A DNA stretch of 64,000 nt from Hyphomicrobiales bacterium. Its GTDB lineage: Bacteria > Pseudomonadota > Alphaproteobacteria > Rhizobiales > Beijerinckiaceae. Positions 27,882-36,868 of the stretch are shown here, piece after piece. Within the stretch, counting starts at the first letter, position 1. Every line of letters starts with the position of its first letter. The translations under genes were made by a program, and so were the position numbers. The notes under the pieces were generated by a model. It saw only the letters and a list, made by a program, of their open reading frames with translations, did not search any database and was not told where the DNA came from. The DNA lies in contig UCBZ01000013.1 in the NCBI GenBank assembly GCA_900470775.1, forward strand, positions 1-64,000, in the 5' to 3' direction.

Positions 27882-28139
27882 TTACTTGTCGACGTCCAGC
27901 GGGGTCGTTCCTGTCGGCTTGCCGTCGGCGCCCAGTGTGATCTTTTCGATGCGGGCTTCGGCCTGCTTCAGCAGCGCGTCGCAGCGCGCCTTCAACGCCT
28001 CGCCGCGGGTGTAGATCGCGATCGATTCCTCCAGGGCTACGTCGCCGCGCTCCAGCCGGGCGACGATGTCCTCGAGTTGCTTCAGCGCCGCCTCGAAGGG
28101 CAGGGCGGCGACGTCGTCATTGGAGGTGGCTTCGCTCAC
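27882..28139 (-). CDS. xseB: exodeoxyribonuclease VII small subunit
   Basis: An 85-residue Xse[21 protein letters not shown] then [15 protein letters not shown] and a helical [15 protein letters not shown]. It pairs with XseA, not in this window, to degrade single-stranded DNA in mismatch and recombination repair. Start is GTG 28139. It is separated from dxs-tlyA, with which it is often clustered in alphaproteobacteria. Lies 91 bases downstream of the Lrp gene on the same strand. Confidence 0.93.
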   Translation of the reverse strand: MSEATSNDDVAALPFEAALKQLEDIVARLERGDVALEESIAIYTRGEALKARCDALLKQAEARIEKITLGADGKPTGTTPLDVDK

Positions 28140-28230
28140 AGCGTGATTCCCGTTTGCCGGACGCTTATCCGCCGGAGCGGCGCGGCCTGCAACCCCGAGA
28201 CCATGACAAGATCCACGCTGCTGACAGGCT

Positions 28231-28695
28231 TCACACCGGCAGCGCAGAGCTCTTCTTGATGCTGCGCAGCGTCAGCGTCGATTGCACGCGGGTGACGCCG
28301 GGAAGCTGCGTGATGATGTCGGTGTGGATGCGCTCGAAATCGGCGCTGTCGCGATAGATCACCCGCATCAGATAGTCATGCGCCCCGGCGAGCAGGTGGC
28401 ATTCGAGGATCTCGGGCAGGTTCAGCACCGCCTGCTCGAAGCCTTCCAGCGAGGCGCGGCCCTGCTGGTCGAGCGTGACGAAGACGAAGGCGGTGCCGGG
28501 GAAGCCCGCGATCTTGTCGTCCAGGATCATCGCATAGCCCCGGATCAGCCCGCTCTCCTCGAGCTGGCGGACGCGGCGCAGGCAGGCCGAGGGCGAGAGA
28601 TGCACCTTCTCGGCCAGGTCGGAATTCGTGATGCGGCCATCAGCCTGCAGGATGCGCAGGATGGCGCGGTCGCGTGAATCGAGTTCGATGGTCAT
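28231..28695 (-). CDS. Lrp/AsnC-family transcriptional regulator
   Basis: A 154-residue regulator: N-terminal winged helix ([20 protein letters not shown], then [20 protein letters not shown]) and a C-terminal RAM ligand-binding domain (about 65-150). I choose ATG 28695, the usual Lrp N-terminus, over the frame to 28722. Lrp proteins often regulate themselves and an amino-acid enzyme or exporter nearby; no such gene is adjacent, so the target is unknown. The 152 bases upstream to the phosphatase gene hold no gene. Confidence 0.92.
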   Translation of the reverse strand: MTIELDSRDRAILRILQADGRITNSDLAEKVHLSPSACLRRVRQLEESGLIRGYAMILDDKIAGFPGTAFVFVTLDQQGRASLEGFEQAVLNLPEILECHLLAGAHDYLMRVIYRDSADFERIHTDIITQLPGVTRVQSTLTLRSIKKSSALPV

Positions 28696-28847
28696 GATGC
28701 CGATATCCCCTGCGCGATGCATTGTCGCAAATTCCGCTCAGCGCAAGCAATAATCTGCATCGATTTTGGGATATGCCGCGGATATCGACGGCAACGCGGT
28801 CAAAAGCTGCACGAAGCTGTTTGGTTCGTCCGGCTGTTTGCGGCTTG

Positions 28848-29360
28848 TTAGGCCAGGCGCAGCGCAAACGGTGTCCCCTCGAAGGCCTCGGCGCCGCGCC
28901 CGATCTGTTCGATCGCCGTGCTCATGCGGCCATCTCGGCCCAGGATGCCATCTGCAATCGCCACGAGGCGTGCATTGGGCGTCGCCGATGGCGAGACCAG
29001 GCGCAGGTCGCGCGCGATCTCCTCTTCGTCGCGTGCGGGCCCCAGCGCACAGGCGGCTATATAGGCAGCGGCCGTCGAGCGGCTGATGCCGGCCCAGCAA
29101 TGGATCACCAGCGGCGCGGCGCGGTCCCATTCCCTGACGAAGGCGAGGAAGCGTTCGACATGCTCTTCCGCCGGCACGACATGGCCATCCATCGGGGCGC
29201 TGATGTCGGACATGCCGAGAAAGAGATGGCGGCTCTCGATGATGCCTGCCGGACGCTCGACCACCGTATTGACGTTGATCAATGTTACCAGATGGCTGGC
29301 GCCGACCGCAGCCACGGTCTCATGCAGCTTCGACAGGGACGAGACATGCAAGGTCGGCAT
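28848..29360 (-). CDS. protein tyrosine/dual-specificity phosphatase-like protein
   Basis: A 170-residue cytoplasmic protein with the Cx5R phosphatase loop HCWAGISRST (C88, R94). A Glu/Asp-containing loop before it (SDISAPMDGHVVPAEEHVER) may supply the general acid. The type resembles small alphaproteobacterial tyrosine phosphatases of the DSP superfamily; substrate unknown. ATG start 29360. No kinase partner nearby. Confidence 0.85.
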   Translation of the reverse strand: MPTLHVSSLSKLHETVAAVGASHLVTLINVNTVVERPAGIIESRHLFLGMSDISAPMDGHVVPAEEHVERFLAFVREWDRAAPLVIHCWAGISRSTAAAYIAACALGPARDEEEIARDLRLVSPSATPNARLVAIADGILGRDGRMSTAIEQIGRGAEAFEGTPFALRLA

Positions 29361-29436
29361 CGGAGGTGTCCTGCTGGGCGGCCATTCGACGTGCTGATGA
29401 TCCCCGCCTCCTCACGCTGTTAAGCCACCCGAACCA

Positions 29437-29546
29437 CGCCGTCATCCTGGGCGACCGCAGGTCGTCCCGGGATCCATCGGAGAGTTCAGTTCCCTACGAT
29501 GGATCCCGGAGCTGCGCGGCTTCGCCGCTTGTCCAGGATGACGGCG
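29437..29546. repeat. palindromic intergenic element, family B copy 1
   Basis: A 110-base element with perfect 14-base outer arms (CGCCGTCATCCTGG at 29437-29450 and its complement at 29533-29546) and an inner pair CCGGGATCCATC / GATGGATCCCGG (29468-29479, 29498-29509). It sits between the phosphatase gene and the thioesterase gene, upstream of both. A related copy lies at 44711-44823. Confidence 0.88.
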
Positions 29547-29616
29547 CGGTTCCAACTTGAATCGCCGCGCTCTAGAAGCGGCGCAAGGATGCTCCCGTCG
29601 ATCCGCGAGGCTTGCG

Positions 29617-30177
29617 ATGAATCTCTGGTTCCGCCTGATCTGGCTGCTGCTGACCAGCCCGTTCGGTTTGCGGCTCAAGGCGCTGGGCGATCCATCCGTG
29701 CTGGACTTCCGGGTCTGGCCGCATGACCTCGACACCAGCCTGCACATGAACAACGGCCGCTATTGGTCGCTGATGGATCTCGGGCGCACCGATCTGATGC
29801 TGAGGACCGGGCTGTGGCGAGCGGTGCTGCGGCATCGCTGGATCCCGGTGGTCAATGCCGGGATGATCCGCTTCCGCCGCGAATTGCGGCCCTTCCAGCC
29901 GTTTCGGATCGAAACCGCGATCCTGTGCTGGACGGAATCCTGGCTGGTCATCCAGCATCGCATATTGAGCCGGGCCAGCGACGGCTCGGAGATCGTCGCA
30001 GCCCATGCACTCGTGCGCGCCGCGCTCTATGACCGCACTGGGCGCGCCTATGTGCCCGTCGCCAGGCTGATGGCCGAGATCGGGACGCTGGAGGAAAGCC
30101 CGCAGCCGGGCCCCGAGGTCGAGGCCTTCCTCGCCTCGGAAGCCGCGATGCGGGAGAGCGGGACGGTGCGGCCCTGA
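29617..30177 (+). CDS. acyl-CoA thioesterase-like hotdog protein (THEM6/4HBT_2 type)
   Basis: A 186-residue protein. A hydrophobic N-terminal stretch (FRLIWLLLTSPFG) is followed by a hotdog domain with WPHDLDTSLHMNNGRYWSLM, the Asp/His/Asn motif of 4HBT_2 thioesterases (D in HDLDTSLHMNN). Expected to hydrolyse acyl-CoA, probably at the membrane. ATG 29617 has GAGG 6 bases upstream. Its stop is 3 bases from the stop of the convergent kinase gene, so the two 3' ends nearly touch and share no room for a terminator. Confidence 0.82.
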   Translation: MNLWFRLIWLLLTSPFGLRLKALGDPSVLDFRVWPHDLDTSLHMNNGRYWSLMDLGRTDLMLRTGLWRAVLRHRWIPVVNAGMIRFRRELRPFQPFRIETAILCWTESWLVIQHRILSRASDGSEIVAAHALVRAALYDRTGRAYVPVARLMAEIGTLEESPQPGPEVEAFLASEAAMRESGTVRP

Positions 30178-30180
30178 GCG

Positions 30181-33100
30181 TTACTCGGCCGCGACGCGGG
30201 TCGCGCGCCACTGCGCCAGCAGGGCCCGCAGCGCGCCGGGCTTCAGCGGCTTGTTGAGCAGGTGCACGTCGAGCGCCGCCGCCGCCTCGCGCACATTCGG
30301 CGAGCGGTCGGCCGTCAGCAGGATCGCCGGTGTCGGCGCCCGCGAGCGCTCCCGCAGCGTGCTGATCGCGGTCAGGCCGTTGCCATGGTCGAGATGGTAA
30401 TCGGCGATCAGCACGTCGGGCTCGCGCCGCTTCAGCAGCACCAGCGCCTCGTCGAGCCCGGCCGCGGTGGTGACGGTGCAGCCCCAGCCCTCGAGCAGCC
30501 GTTTCATCCCGTCGAGGATCGCCGGTTCGTTGTCGATGACGAGGAGCTTGAGCCCCGCGAGCTGTCCGGCCGGGATCTGGCGCGGCGTGGCGCTGGTGCT
30601 CATCTCGGGCAAGGGCGAGGCACGCGGCACCAGCACCGCGAAGCGGCTGCCCCGGCCGGGCACCGAATCCAGCGTCAGCTTGTGGTCGAGCGTGCGCGCG
30701 ATGCGCTGGACGATCGAGAGCCCGAGCCCGAGCCCGCGCGCCACCCTGGCGCCCTGGTCGAGCCGCTGGAACTCGCGGAACACGGTCTTCTGCTTGCCTT
30801 GGGGAATGCCGAGTCCGGTATCGAGCACCTCGACGGAGACCTGCGGGCCGCGCCGGCGGAAGCCGATCAGGACCTTGCCGCTCGGCGTGTACTTGATTGC
30901 GTTCGAGACGAGGTTCTGCAGCAGCCGGCGCAGCAGCCGCCGATCGGAGCGCAGCGCCAGGCTTGTCGGCATGAAGACCAGCTTGAGGCCCTTTTCCTGC
31001 GCGCTCGGCTCGAATTCGCGCTGGAGCTGCCGCACCAACTCGTCGAGCCGGAAGGAGGTCAGTTCCGGCTTCAGCGCGCCGCCATCAAGGCGCGAGATTT
31101 CGAGCAGCGCGGTCAGGATCTCCTCGACCGCGTCGAGCGAGGCATCGATGTTCTCGGCGAGGTCGGGGCTTCCCGCGGCCCGGTCGCGCTCGACTAGCGA
31201 GGTCGCATAGAGCCGCGCCGCGTTCAGCGGCTGCAGGATGTCGTGGCTGGCGGCGGCGAGGAAGCGCGTCTTCGAGGCATTGGCCTCTTCGGCCTGGCCC
31301 TTGGCGCGCTGGAGCTCGGCATTGACGCGCAGGATTTCCTCGGTGCGCTCGACGACGCGCCGCTCCAGGCTTTCATTGGTGCGCTCCAGTTCCTCCTGCG
31401 CCTCCACGGCTTCGGTGATGTCGGTATAGGTCGTGACGAAGCCGCCATCGGGCAGCGGGTTGGTGCGGATCTCGATGACCTTCTTCGAGGGGTAGAGCTT
31501 GAGCCGCACCGGTTCGCGGTCGCGCACGAAGCTTTGCAGCCGCGCGGCCATCAGCTCGTCCTGCTGGCCGTCGCCATAGGCGCCGCGCGCCGCGTTGTAG
31601 CGCACGATCTCGTCGAGCCCGGTGCCGAAGCGCACCATCGAGGGCGGCAAGTCATAGAGCTGGATGAAGGCCTGGTTCCAGGCGAGCAGCCTGAGGTCGC
31701 GGTCGAGCACGGTGATGCCCTGGCCGGCATGGTCGAGCCCGTGCTGGACGATGTCGCGGTTGTATTGCAGCGCCGCCGAGGCATCGTCGAGCAGCTTGAA
31801 GGCAGCCTCGGTGGTGAGATTGCGCCGCCGCAGCAGCAGCGACAGCACCAGCCGGGAGGAGGCGGCGCCGATCGCCGAGGACAGCAGATGTTCGCCGAAG
31901 CGCAGCAGATGGATGTCGGCGTCGCGCGTCGGGGTCGGCGCCTCGCCGCGGCTGCTGGCGAAGCCCTCGAAGGCGCGCTGCGTCCGCTCCTGGCCGAGAT
32001 AGCGTCCGATGGTCGATTGCAGCTCGGCTTCGGTGACGCTGGAGCGCCAGAGCGAGAAGGACTGCGCCATCGTCGCCCGGTCGGATTCGACGAAGGCATT
32101 GGCCTGGAGACGCTCCATCGCAGTGGCGGGACGCAGCAGCGAGAAGCCGATATAGGCCAGGATATTGAGGCCGAGGCTCCAGACCACGCCATGGGGCAGG
32201 GCCGGCAGGTCGAGCCCGAACAGGGCCTCGGGCCGCAGCGCCGCCTTGCCGAGTGGGCCGAGCGCGACGATCTCGCTCCAGTAGCTGCCCGGATGGGCGA
32301 GGCTCGGCATCAGCAGCGTATAAGCCCAGGTCGCGATGCCGATCGTCAGCCCGGCAGCCGCGCCCAACGCCGTGCCGCGACGCCAGACCAGGCCGCCGAA
32401 GAAGGCGGGCGCGATCTGCGCCGTTGCGGCAAAGGACAAGAGCCCGATCGCGACCAGCGCCTGTTCGCCGGCCGCGCGGTAATAGGCATAACCGAGCAGG
32501 ATCACGCCGAGGATCGCGATGCGCCGGATGATCACCACCTGCGAGCCGAGATCGCCGCCCATGGTGCCGTAGCCCGCCCCTTGCGCTTCGAGCTGGGCCT
32601 TCGAGCCGGCGGGATCGCTCAGGCCACGGCGTCCGCGCAGCAGGAGCGGCATCACGAGGTGGTTCGAGATCATGATCGCGAGCGCGACCGAGGCGACGAT
32701 CACCATCGCGGTCGCGGCCGAAAGCCCGCCGACGAAGACCAGCAGCGCGAGCAGTCCGGCGTCGCGCTGCAGCGGCAGCAGCAGCACCGTCATGTCGCGG
32801 TCGACGCCTGCGCCCGGCATCAGCAATTCGCCGGCGATGGCGAGCGGCAGCACGAACAGGTTGATCAGGATGAGGTAGATCGGGAACATCCAGGCGGCGC
32901 GGCGGACGTCGCGCGCATCCCGGTTCTCGACGATCGTCATGTGGAACTGCCGCGCCAGCAGCAGCGCAGCGCAGGCCGAGAGTAGCGTCAGCGTCAGGAA
33001 GGTCGGCCAGTTCGAGGTCCGCTCCCAGATCGGCGTCATGCCGTCTGGAAGCTTCGCTGCCTGTTCGAGGAGGTCGCCCGCGCCGTCATAGAGCCCGTAG

Positions 33101-33750
33101 ACGACGAAGACGCCGAGCACGAGGAAGGCCACCAGCTTGACCAGCGACTCGACCGCGATGGCGAGCACGAGGCCGTCCTGATGCTCGGTCGCATCGATAT
33201 GCCTTGTGCCGAAGGCGCAGGCGAAGCCGGCCAGCACCAGCGCGACCAGGAAGGCGAGATCGGTGAGGACCGGCCCGTCCGGTGTCGCAGGGCGCCCTCC
33301 GGTCGCGGTCAGCAGCACGGAGAGCGAACTCGCCACCGCCTTGAGCTGCAGGGCGATGTAGGGCAGGGCGCCGATCACGGCGACAAGGCAGACCAGCGCC
33401 GCGACGCGCTCGCTCTTGCCGTAGCGGGCCCCGACGAAATCCGCGATCGAGGTGATGTTCTGCGATTTCGCAATGCTGACGATGCGGCCGACGAAGCGGT
33501 GGCCGAAGCCGATCACCAGGATCGGCCCGACATAGATGCCGAGGAAGTCGAGCCCTGCCCGGCTGGCAAAGCCGACCGAGCCGTAGAAGGTCCAGGAGGT
33601 GCAGTAGACCCCGAGCGCCAGCGCATAGATCGTCGCACGCGCCCGCCCGCTGACAAGCCGGTGGCCCGACGTGTCGGCGGCATGGGCGACTGCAAACAGC
33701 GCGCACAGATAGGCCAGCGCCACCAGGACGACGGACCATGCCGGAATCAT
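30181..33750 (-). CDS. SSF-domain hybrid sensor histidine kinase/response regulator (CbrA-like)
   Basis: A 1189-residue membrane protein. Residues 1 to about 540 are a sodium:solute symporter-like domain with about 13 helices (TSWTFYGSVGFASRAGL, SITSIADFVGARYG-type motif). Then a PAS domain (about 670-780, LDRDLRLLAWNQAFIQLYDL), a coiled coil (about 785-830), HisKA with phospho-His H836 in AAASHDILQPLNAARL, HATPase_c with GLGLGLSIVQRIA, and a C-terminal receiver with phospho-Asp D1117 in VLIADYHLD. SSF kinases such as CbrA sense or transport a nutrient and control carbon/nitrogen use. No cognate DNA-binding regulator adjoins it, so it must signal elsewhere. Confidence 0.95.
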   Translation of the reverse strand: MIPAWSVVLVALAYLCALFAVAHAADTSGHRLVSGRARATIYALALGVYCTSWTFYGSVGFASRAGLDFLGIYVGPILVIGFGHRFVGRIVSIAKSQNITSIADFVGARYGKSERVAALVCLVAVIGALPYIALQLKAVASSLSVLLTATGGRPATPDGPVLTDLAFLVALVLAGFACAFGTRHIDATEHQDGLVLAIAVESLVKLVAFLVLGVFVVYGLYDGAGDLLEQAAKLPDGMTPIWERTSNWPTFLTLTLLSACAALLLARQFHMTIVENRDARDVRRAAWMFPIYLILINLFVLPLAIAGELLMPGAGVDRDMTVLLLPLQRDAGLLALLVFVGGLSAATAMVIVASVALAIMISNHLVMPLLLRGRRGLSDPAGSKAQLEAQGAGYGTMGGDLGSQVVIIRRIAILGVILLGYAYYRAAGEQALVAIGLLSFAATAQIAPAFFGGLVWRRGTALGAAAGLTIGIATWAYTLLMPSLAHPGSYWSEIVALGPLGKAALRPEALFGLDLPALPHGVVWSLGLNILAYIGFSLLRPATAMERLQANAFVESDRATMAQSFSLWRSSVTEAELQSTIGRYLGQERTQRAFEGFASSRGEAPTPTRDADIHLLRFGEHLLSSAIGAASSRLVLSLLLRRRNLTTEAAFKLLDDASAALQYNRDIVQHGLDHAGQGITVLDRDLRLLAWNQAFIQLYDLPPSMVRFGTGLDEIVRYNAARGAYGDGQQDELMAARLQSFVRDREPVRLKLYPSKKVIEIRTNPLPDGGFVTTYTDITEAVEAQEELERTNESLERRVVERTEEILRVNAELQRAKGQAEEANASKTRFLAAASHDILQPLNAARLYATSLVERDRAAGSPDLAENIDASLDAVEEILTALLEISRLDGGALKPELTSFRLDELVRQLQREFEPSAQEKGLKLVFMPTSLALRSDRRLLRRLLQNLVSNAIKYTPSGKVLIGFRRRGPQVSVEVLDTGLGIPQGKQKTVFREFQRLDQGARVARGLGLGLSIVQRIARTLDHKLTLDSVPGRGSRFAVLVPRASPLPEMSTSATPRQIPAGQLAGLKLLVIDNEPAILDGMKRLLEGWGCTVTTAAGLDEALVLLKRREPDVLIADYHLDHGNGLTAISTLRERSRAPTPAILLTADRSPNVREAAAALDVHLLNKPLKPGALRALLAQWRATRVAAE

Positions 33751-33910
33751 GCTGCCTCCATCGTCGGGCGCCGCGCTGGCCGGACCCTAGATCAGGAGCT
33801 TAGCCGGTGGGAACTGGTTTCCACATCCGACATTCTTCTCTAGCGTCTGGCATTGCGACGCGGCGTGGCCGGACCGGGTTCAGGGCGCCAGACTGGAGAA
33901 GGGACCAAGC

Positions 33911-34330
33911 ATGATCGAGGAATTCAAGAAATTCGCGCTGAAGGGCAATGTCGTCGATCTCGCGATCGGCGTGATCATCGGCGCGGCCTTCGGCAAGATC
34001 GTCGATTCACTCGTCAACGACATCATCATGCCGTTCATCGGCGCGCTCGGCGGCGTCGATTTCTCGAATTATTTCATCGGTCTCAACAGCGGCATCACCG
34101 CCACGAGCCTGGCCGAGGCCAGGAAGCAGGGCGCCGTGCTGGCCTATGGCAACTTCATCACCATCGCGGTGAACTTCATGATCATCGCCTTCGTCCTGTT
34201 CCTAGTCGTCAAGGCGATCAACCGGCTGCAGAAGTCGCAAAAGGAAGAGCCGAAGGCTCCAGCCCCGCCGGCCGAGGACGTGGTTCTGCTCGGCGAAATC
34301 CGCGACCTGCTCAAGCAGAAGACGGTGTGA
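33911..34330 (+). CDS. mscL: large-conductance mechanosensitive channel
   Basis: A 139-residue MscL: amphipathic N-terminus [22 protein letters not shown]1 with [20 protein letters not shown], a periplasmic loop, TM2 ([20 protein letters not shown]) and a charged C-terminal helix. It opens under membrane tension to release solutes in hypo-osmotic shock. AAGGGA precedes the ATG. Alone, followed by a hairpin. Confidence 0.97.
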   Translation: MIEEFKKFALKGNVVDLAIGVIIGAAFGKIVDSLVNDIIMPFIGALGGVDFSNYFIGLNSGITATSLAEARKQGAVLAYGNFITIAVNFMIIAFVLFLVVKAINRLQKSQKEEPKAPAPPAEDVVLLGEIRDLLKQKTV

Positions 34331-34338
34331 CGCTGCCT

Positions 34339-34372
34339 GATCGGTCACGCTGATTCATCACCGTGACCGATC
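34339..34372. terminator. 11-bp perfect hairpin after mscL
   Basis: GATCGGTCACG (34339-34349) pairs with CGTGACCGATC (34362-34372) around a 12-base loop, 8 bases after the mscL stop. There is no T tract, so it may be a stabiliser or an operator rather than a classic terminator. Confidence 0.45.
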
Positions 34373-34450
34373 GACCCGATCTCGCGATTTCATGCGTGCC
34401 GGCGCCGTCATCGGCTAAAGCTGGCGGGTCACAGTCGCGAGGTTGCCGCC

Positions 34451-35644
34451 ATGTCCACCGTCACGCTTCCAGGCTCCGGCCTGATCTCCGATCTGCGCCC
34501 GGAGGCCTGCAATGCCCCCGAGAGCGGCATCGTCGAGGTCGTCAACCACGGCCGGCTTAAGGAGGGGCTGATCCCGCTCTGGGTCGGCGAGGGCGATCTG
34601 CCGACGCCCGATTTCATCGCGCGCGCCGCCAACAAGTCGCTGGCCGACGGCGAGACCTTCTACACCTGGCAGCGCGGCATTCCCGATCTGCGCGAGGCGC
34701 TCGCACGCTATCACACGGCGCTCTACGGCCAGCCCTTCGCGATGGACCGCTTCTTCATCACCGGCTCGGGCATGCAGGCGGTCCAGATCGTCGTGCGCAT
34801 GATCACCGGCCCGGGCGACGAGGTCGTGATCCCGACGCCGGCCTGGCCGAATGTCGCGGCCGCCATCGGCATCGGCGGCGCGATTCCGGTCAATGTTCCG
34901 ATGGACTACGTTCATGGCCGCTTCTCGCTCGATCTCGACCGGCTGGCCGCCGCGATCACGCCCAAGACCCGCGCGATCGCGATCAACTCGCCCGCCAACC
35001 CCACCGGCTGGACGGCGACCAAGGATGAACTGGCCGCGATCCTGGCGCTGGCGCGCAAGCATGGAATCTGGATCATCGCCGACGAAATCTATGCCCGCTT
35101 CGTCTATGACGGGTCGGCCCGCGCCGCCTCCTTCCACGACGTCATGGACGAGAATGACCGCGTCCTCTTCGTCCAGACCTTCTCGAAGAACTGGGCCATG
35201 ACCGGCTGGCGCGTCGGCTGGATCGAGGCGCCGCCGGCCTTCGGCCAGATCATCGAGAACCTGATCCAGTATTCGACCTCGGGTTCGCCGGTCTTCGTCC
35301 AGCGCGCCGCCATCGCCGCGCTCGAACAGGGCGAGCCCTTCGTCGCCGAGCAGATCGCGCGCGCGACCGAAGGGCGCAGGATCATCGCCGAGGGGCTGAA
35401 GGCGACCAACCGGGTGACGCTGGCCCCGCCGGACGGCGCCTTCTACCAGTTCTTCTCGGTCGATGGCCGCGAGGATTCGCGCGCGCTCGCCATCGAACTC
35501 GTCGACACCGCCAATGTCGGCCTCGCGCCCGGCACCGCCTTCGGTGCGGGCGGCGAGACGGGCTTGCGGCTTTGCTTTGCCCGCAAATCGTCTGATCTCG
35601 TCGAAGTCGTGGCACGGCTGCAGCGGGCGCTCGCGGCGGGCTGA
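34451..35644 (+). CDS. class I/II PLP-dependent aminotransferase
   Basis: A 397-residue fold-type I aminotransferase. Visible motifs are the PLP-phosphate region ITGSGMQAVQIV (about 110), INSPANPTGW (about 183, with the Asn that contacts PLP), ADEIYARFVYDG (Asp bonding PLP nitrogen), and the Schiff-base Lys in TFSKNWAMTGWRVGW (about 243). An Arg near the C-terminus (LRLCFAR) should bind substrate carboxylate. Likely an aspartate/alanine/aromatic-type enzyme; substrate not assignable. GAGG precedes ATG. Followed by a strong hairpin. Confidence 0.9.
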   Translation: MSTVTLPGSGLISDLRPEACNAPESGIVEVVNHGRLKEGLIPLWVGEGDLPTPDFIARAANKSLADGETFYTWQRGIPDLREALARYHTALYGQPFAMDRFFITGSGMQAVQIVVRMITGPGDEVVIPTPAWPNVAAAIGIGGAIPVNVPMDYVHGRFSLDLDRLAAAITPKTRAIAINSPANPTGWTATKDELAAILALARKHGIWIIADEIYARFVYDGSARAASFHDVMDENDRVLFVQTFSKNWAMTGWRVGWIEAPPAFGQIIENLIQYSTSGSPVFVQRAAIAALEQGEPFVAEQIARATEGRRIIAEGLKATNRVTLAPPDGAFYQFFSVDGREDSRALAIELVDTANVGLAPGTAFGAGGETGLRLCFARKSSDLVEVVARLQRALAAG

Positions 35645-35659
35645 GGCGCTTCGATCGGG

Positions 35660-35693
35660 CGCGCGCCTGCTCTGCATGCAAGGCAGGCGCGCG
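35660..35693 (+). terminator. perfect 11-bp GC hairpin after the aminotransferase
   Basis: CGCGCGCCTGC (35660-35670) pairs with GCAGGCGCGCG (35683-35693) around a 12-base loop, 15 bases after the stop. A likely transcription terminator, though without a run of T. Confidence 0.5.
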
Positions 35694-35757
35694 TGCTTGC
35701 GACGCGACGGAAATTGACCGCCCGACGCAGGCCGATCATGAACGCCGCAGGCGACGC

Positions 35758-36849
35758 ATGACGGCGGCGCGCAGCGCGGACGCCATGGCACGCTCACCGA
35801 TCCACTCGACGCGACTGACGACGCTGCGGCGCGAGATGGCCGTGATCGCCCTTGCGGGCTGTGGCGGAGCGGCACTCTCCCTGTTCGATGTCCCCGCTGC
35901 CTGGCTGTCGGGGTCGATGCTGCTGGTTGCGGTCGTCGGCGTGCTCCGGCCGCTGCCCGACCTGCGCAAGCCATGGTTCGACGCCACGATGCTGGTTTCA
36001 GGAGCGCTAATCGGCTCTGCAGCGACACCAGAGGCCGTGGCCGCCGCTGCGCGCTATCCAGGCTCGCTCGCCATGCTGTTCCTTGCGCTCATCGCGATCA
36101 TGCTCGCGAGCGGCGCCTATCTCCGGTATGTGGCGCGCTGGTCCTGGATCGACTCGCTGCTGGCTGCCGCCCCCGGCGCCTTATCGGCCGTCATTGCGGT
36201 GGCGCAGGCCAAGGGCGCCAACATCGGCAAGATCGCCGTCATCCAGCTTTTCCGCATCCTCGTGCTGGTCGCGTTCCTGCCGAGCATCATGCAGATGGCC
36301 GGCCAGGGCATCGTCGGCCTGCCGCCGGTGTCGCATGTCGTCGGCGCGGGCGATCTTTTGCTGCTGCTCGCCTGCGGTCTCGCTGCCGGCCTTCTGTTCG
36401 AGCGCATGGGCGTCACCGCGCCGATCATCCTCGGCTCGACCCTGGCCAGCGCTGCCCTCCATGGCAGCGGCTACATCCACGGCACGCTGCCCGGCTCGAT
36501 CCAGATCGCCGTGCTGATCCTGCTCGGGGCCGTGATGGGCGGTCGCGTCTCGACGGTGAAGCGGCATGAGCTTGCCGCGCTGTTCCCGCTTGCGATCGGC
36601 AGCTTCGTCGTCGCGCTCGTGGTCGCCTTTGCCTTCGCCTGGCCGGCCGCCTGGCTCGCGGACGTGCCCTATGCGACGGCGATGGCGGCGTTTGCGCCGG
36701 GCGGGCTGGAGGCGATGGCGATGCTCGCCTTCGCCATGGGGCTCGACCCGCTCTATGTCGGAGCCCACCACCTTGCGCGGTTCGTGGTCCTGGGGGTGGC
36801 GATGCCGTTCATCGTGGCCCGGTTGAAGCCCGAACCGCCGAAGCCCTGA
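35758..36849 (+). CDS. AbrB-family membrane protein (putative ammonia monooxygenase-like regulator)
   Basis: A 363-residue protein with about 10-11 hydrophobic helices in two similar halves. The repeated GAL.. segments (MLVSGALIGSAATPE; AAPGALSAVIAVAQAKGANI) and the late FAPGGLEAMAMLAFAMGLDP then GAHHLARF are characteristic of AbrB (PF05145) transporters. The name ammonia monooxygenase given to some members is misleading; the function is not proven. Start ATG 35758 is used; ATG 35785 is a possible alternative. Confidence 0.85.
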   Translation: MTAARSADAMARSPIHSTRLTTLRREMAVIALAGCGGAALSLFDVPAAWLSGSMLLVAVVGVLRPLPDLRKPWFDATMLVSGALIGSAATPEAVAAAARYPGSLAMLFLALIAIMLASGAYLRYVARWSWIDSLLAAAPGALSAVIAVAQAKGANIGKIAVIQLFRILVLVAFLPSIMQMAGQGIVGLPPVSHVVGAGDLLLLLACGLAAGLLFERMGVTAPIILGSTLASAALHGSGYIHGTLPGSIQIAVLILLGAVMGGRVSTVKRHELAALFPLAIGSFVVALVVAFAFAWPAAWLADVPYATAMAAFAPGGLEAMAMLAFAMGLDPLYVGAHHLARFVVLGVAMPFIVARLKPEPPKP

Positions 36850-36868
36850 GGGTCCGGCGGCGATCGGT

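Noticed and set aside
31243-32985. 580-residue open frame on the plus strand opposite the hybrid kinase
   Set aside because: Antisense shadow of the SSF-kinase gene with the same biased composition and no domain.
34339-34372. Palindrome after mscL considered as an attachment site or tRNA arm
   Set aside because: No tRNA fold, no integrase and no duplicate of the sequence seen; more likely a hairpin at the mscL 3' end.
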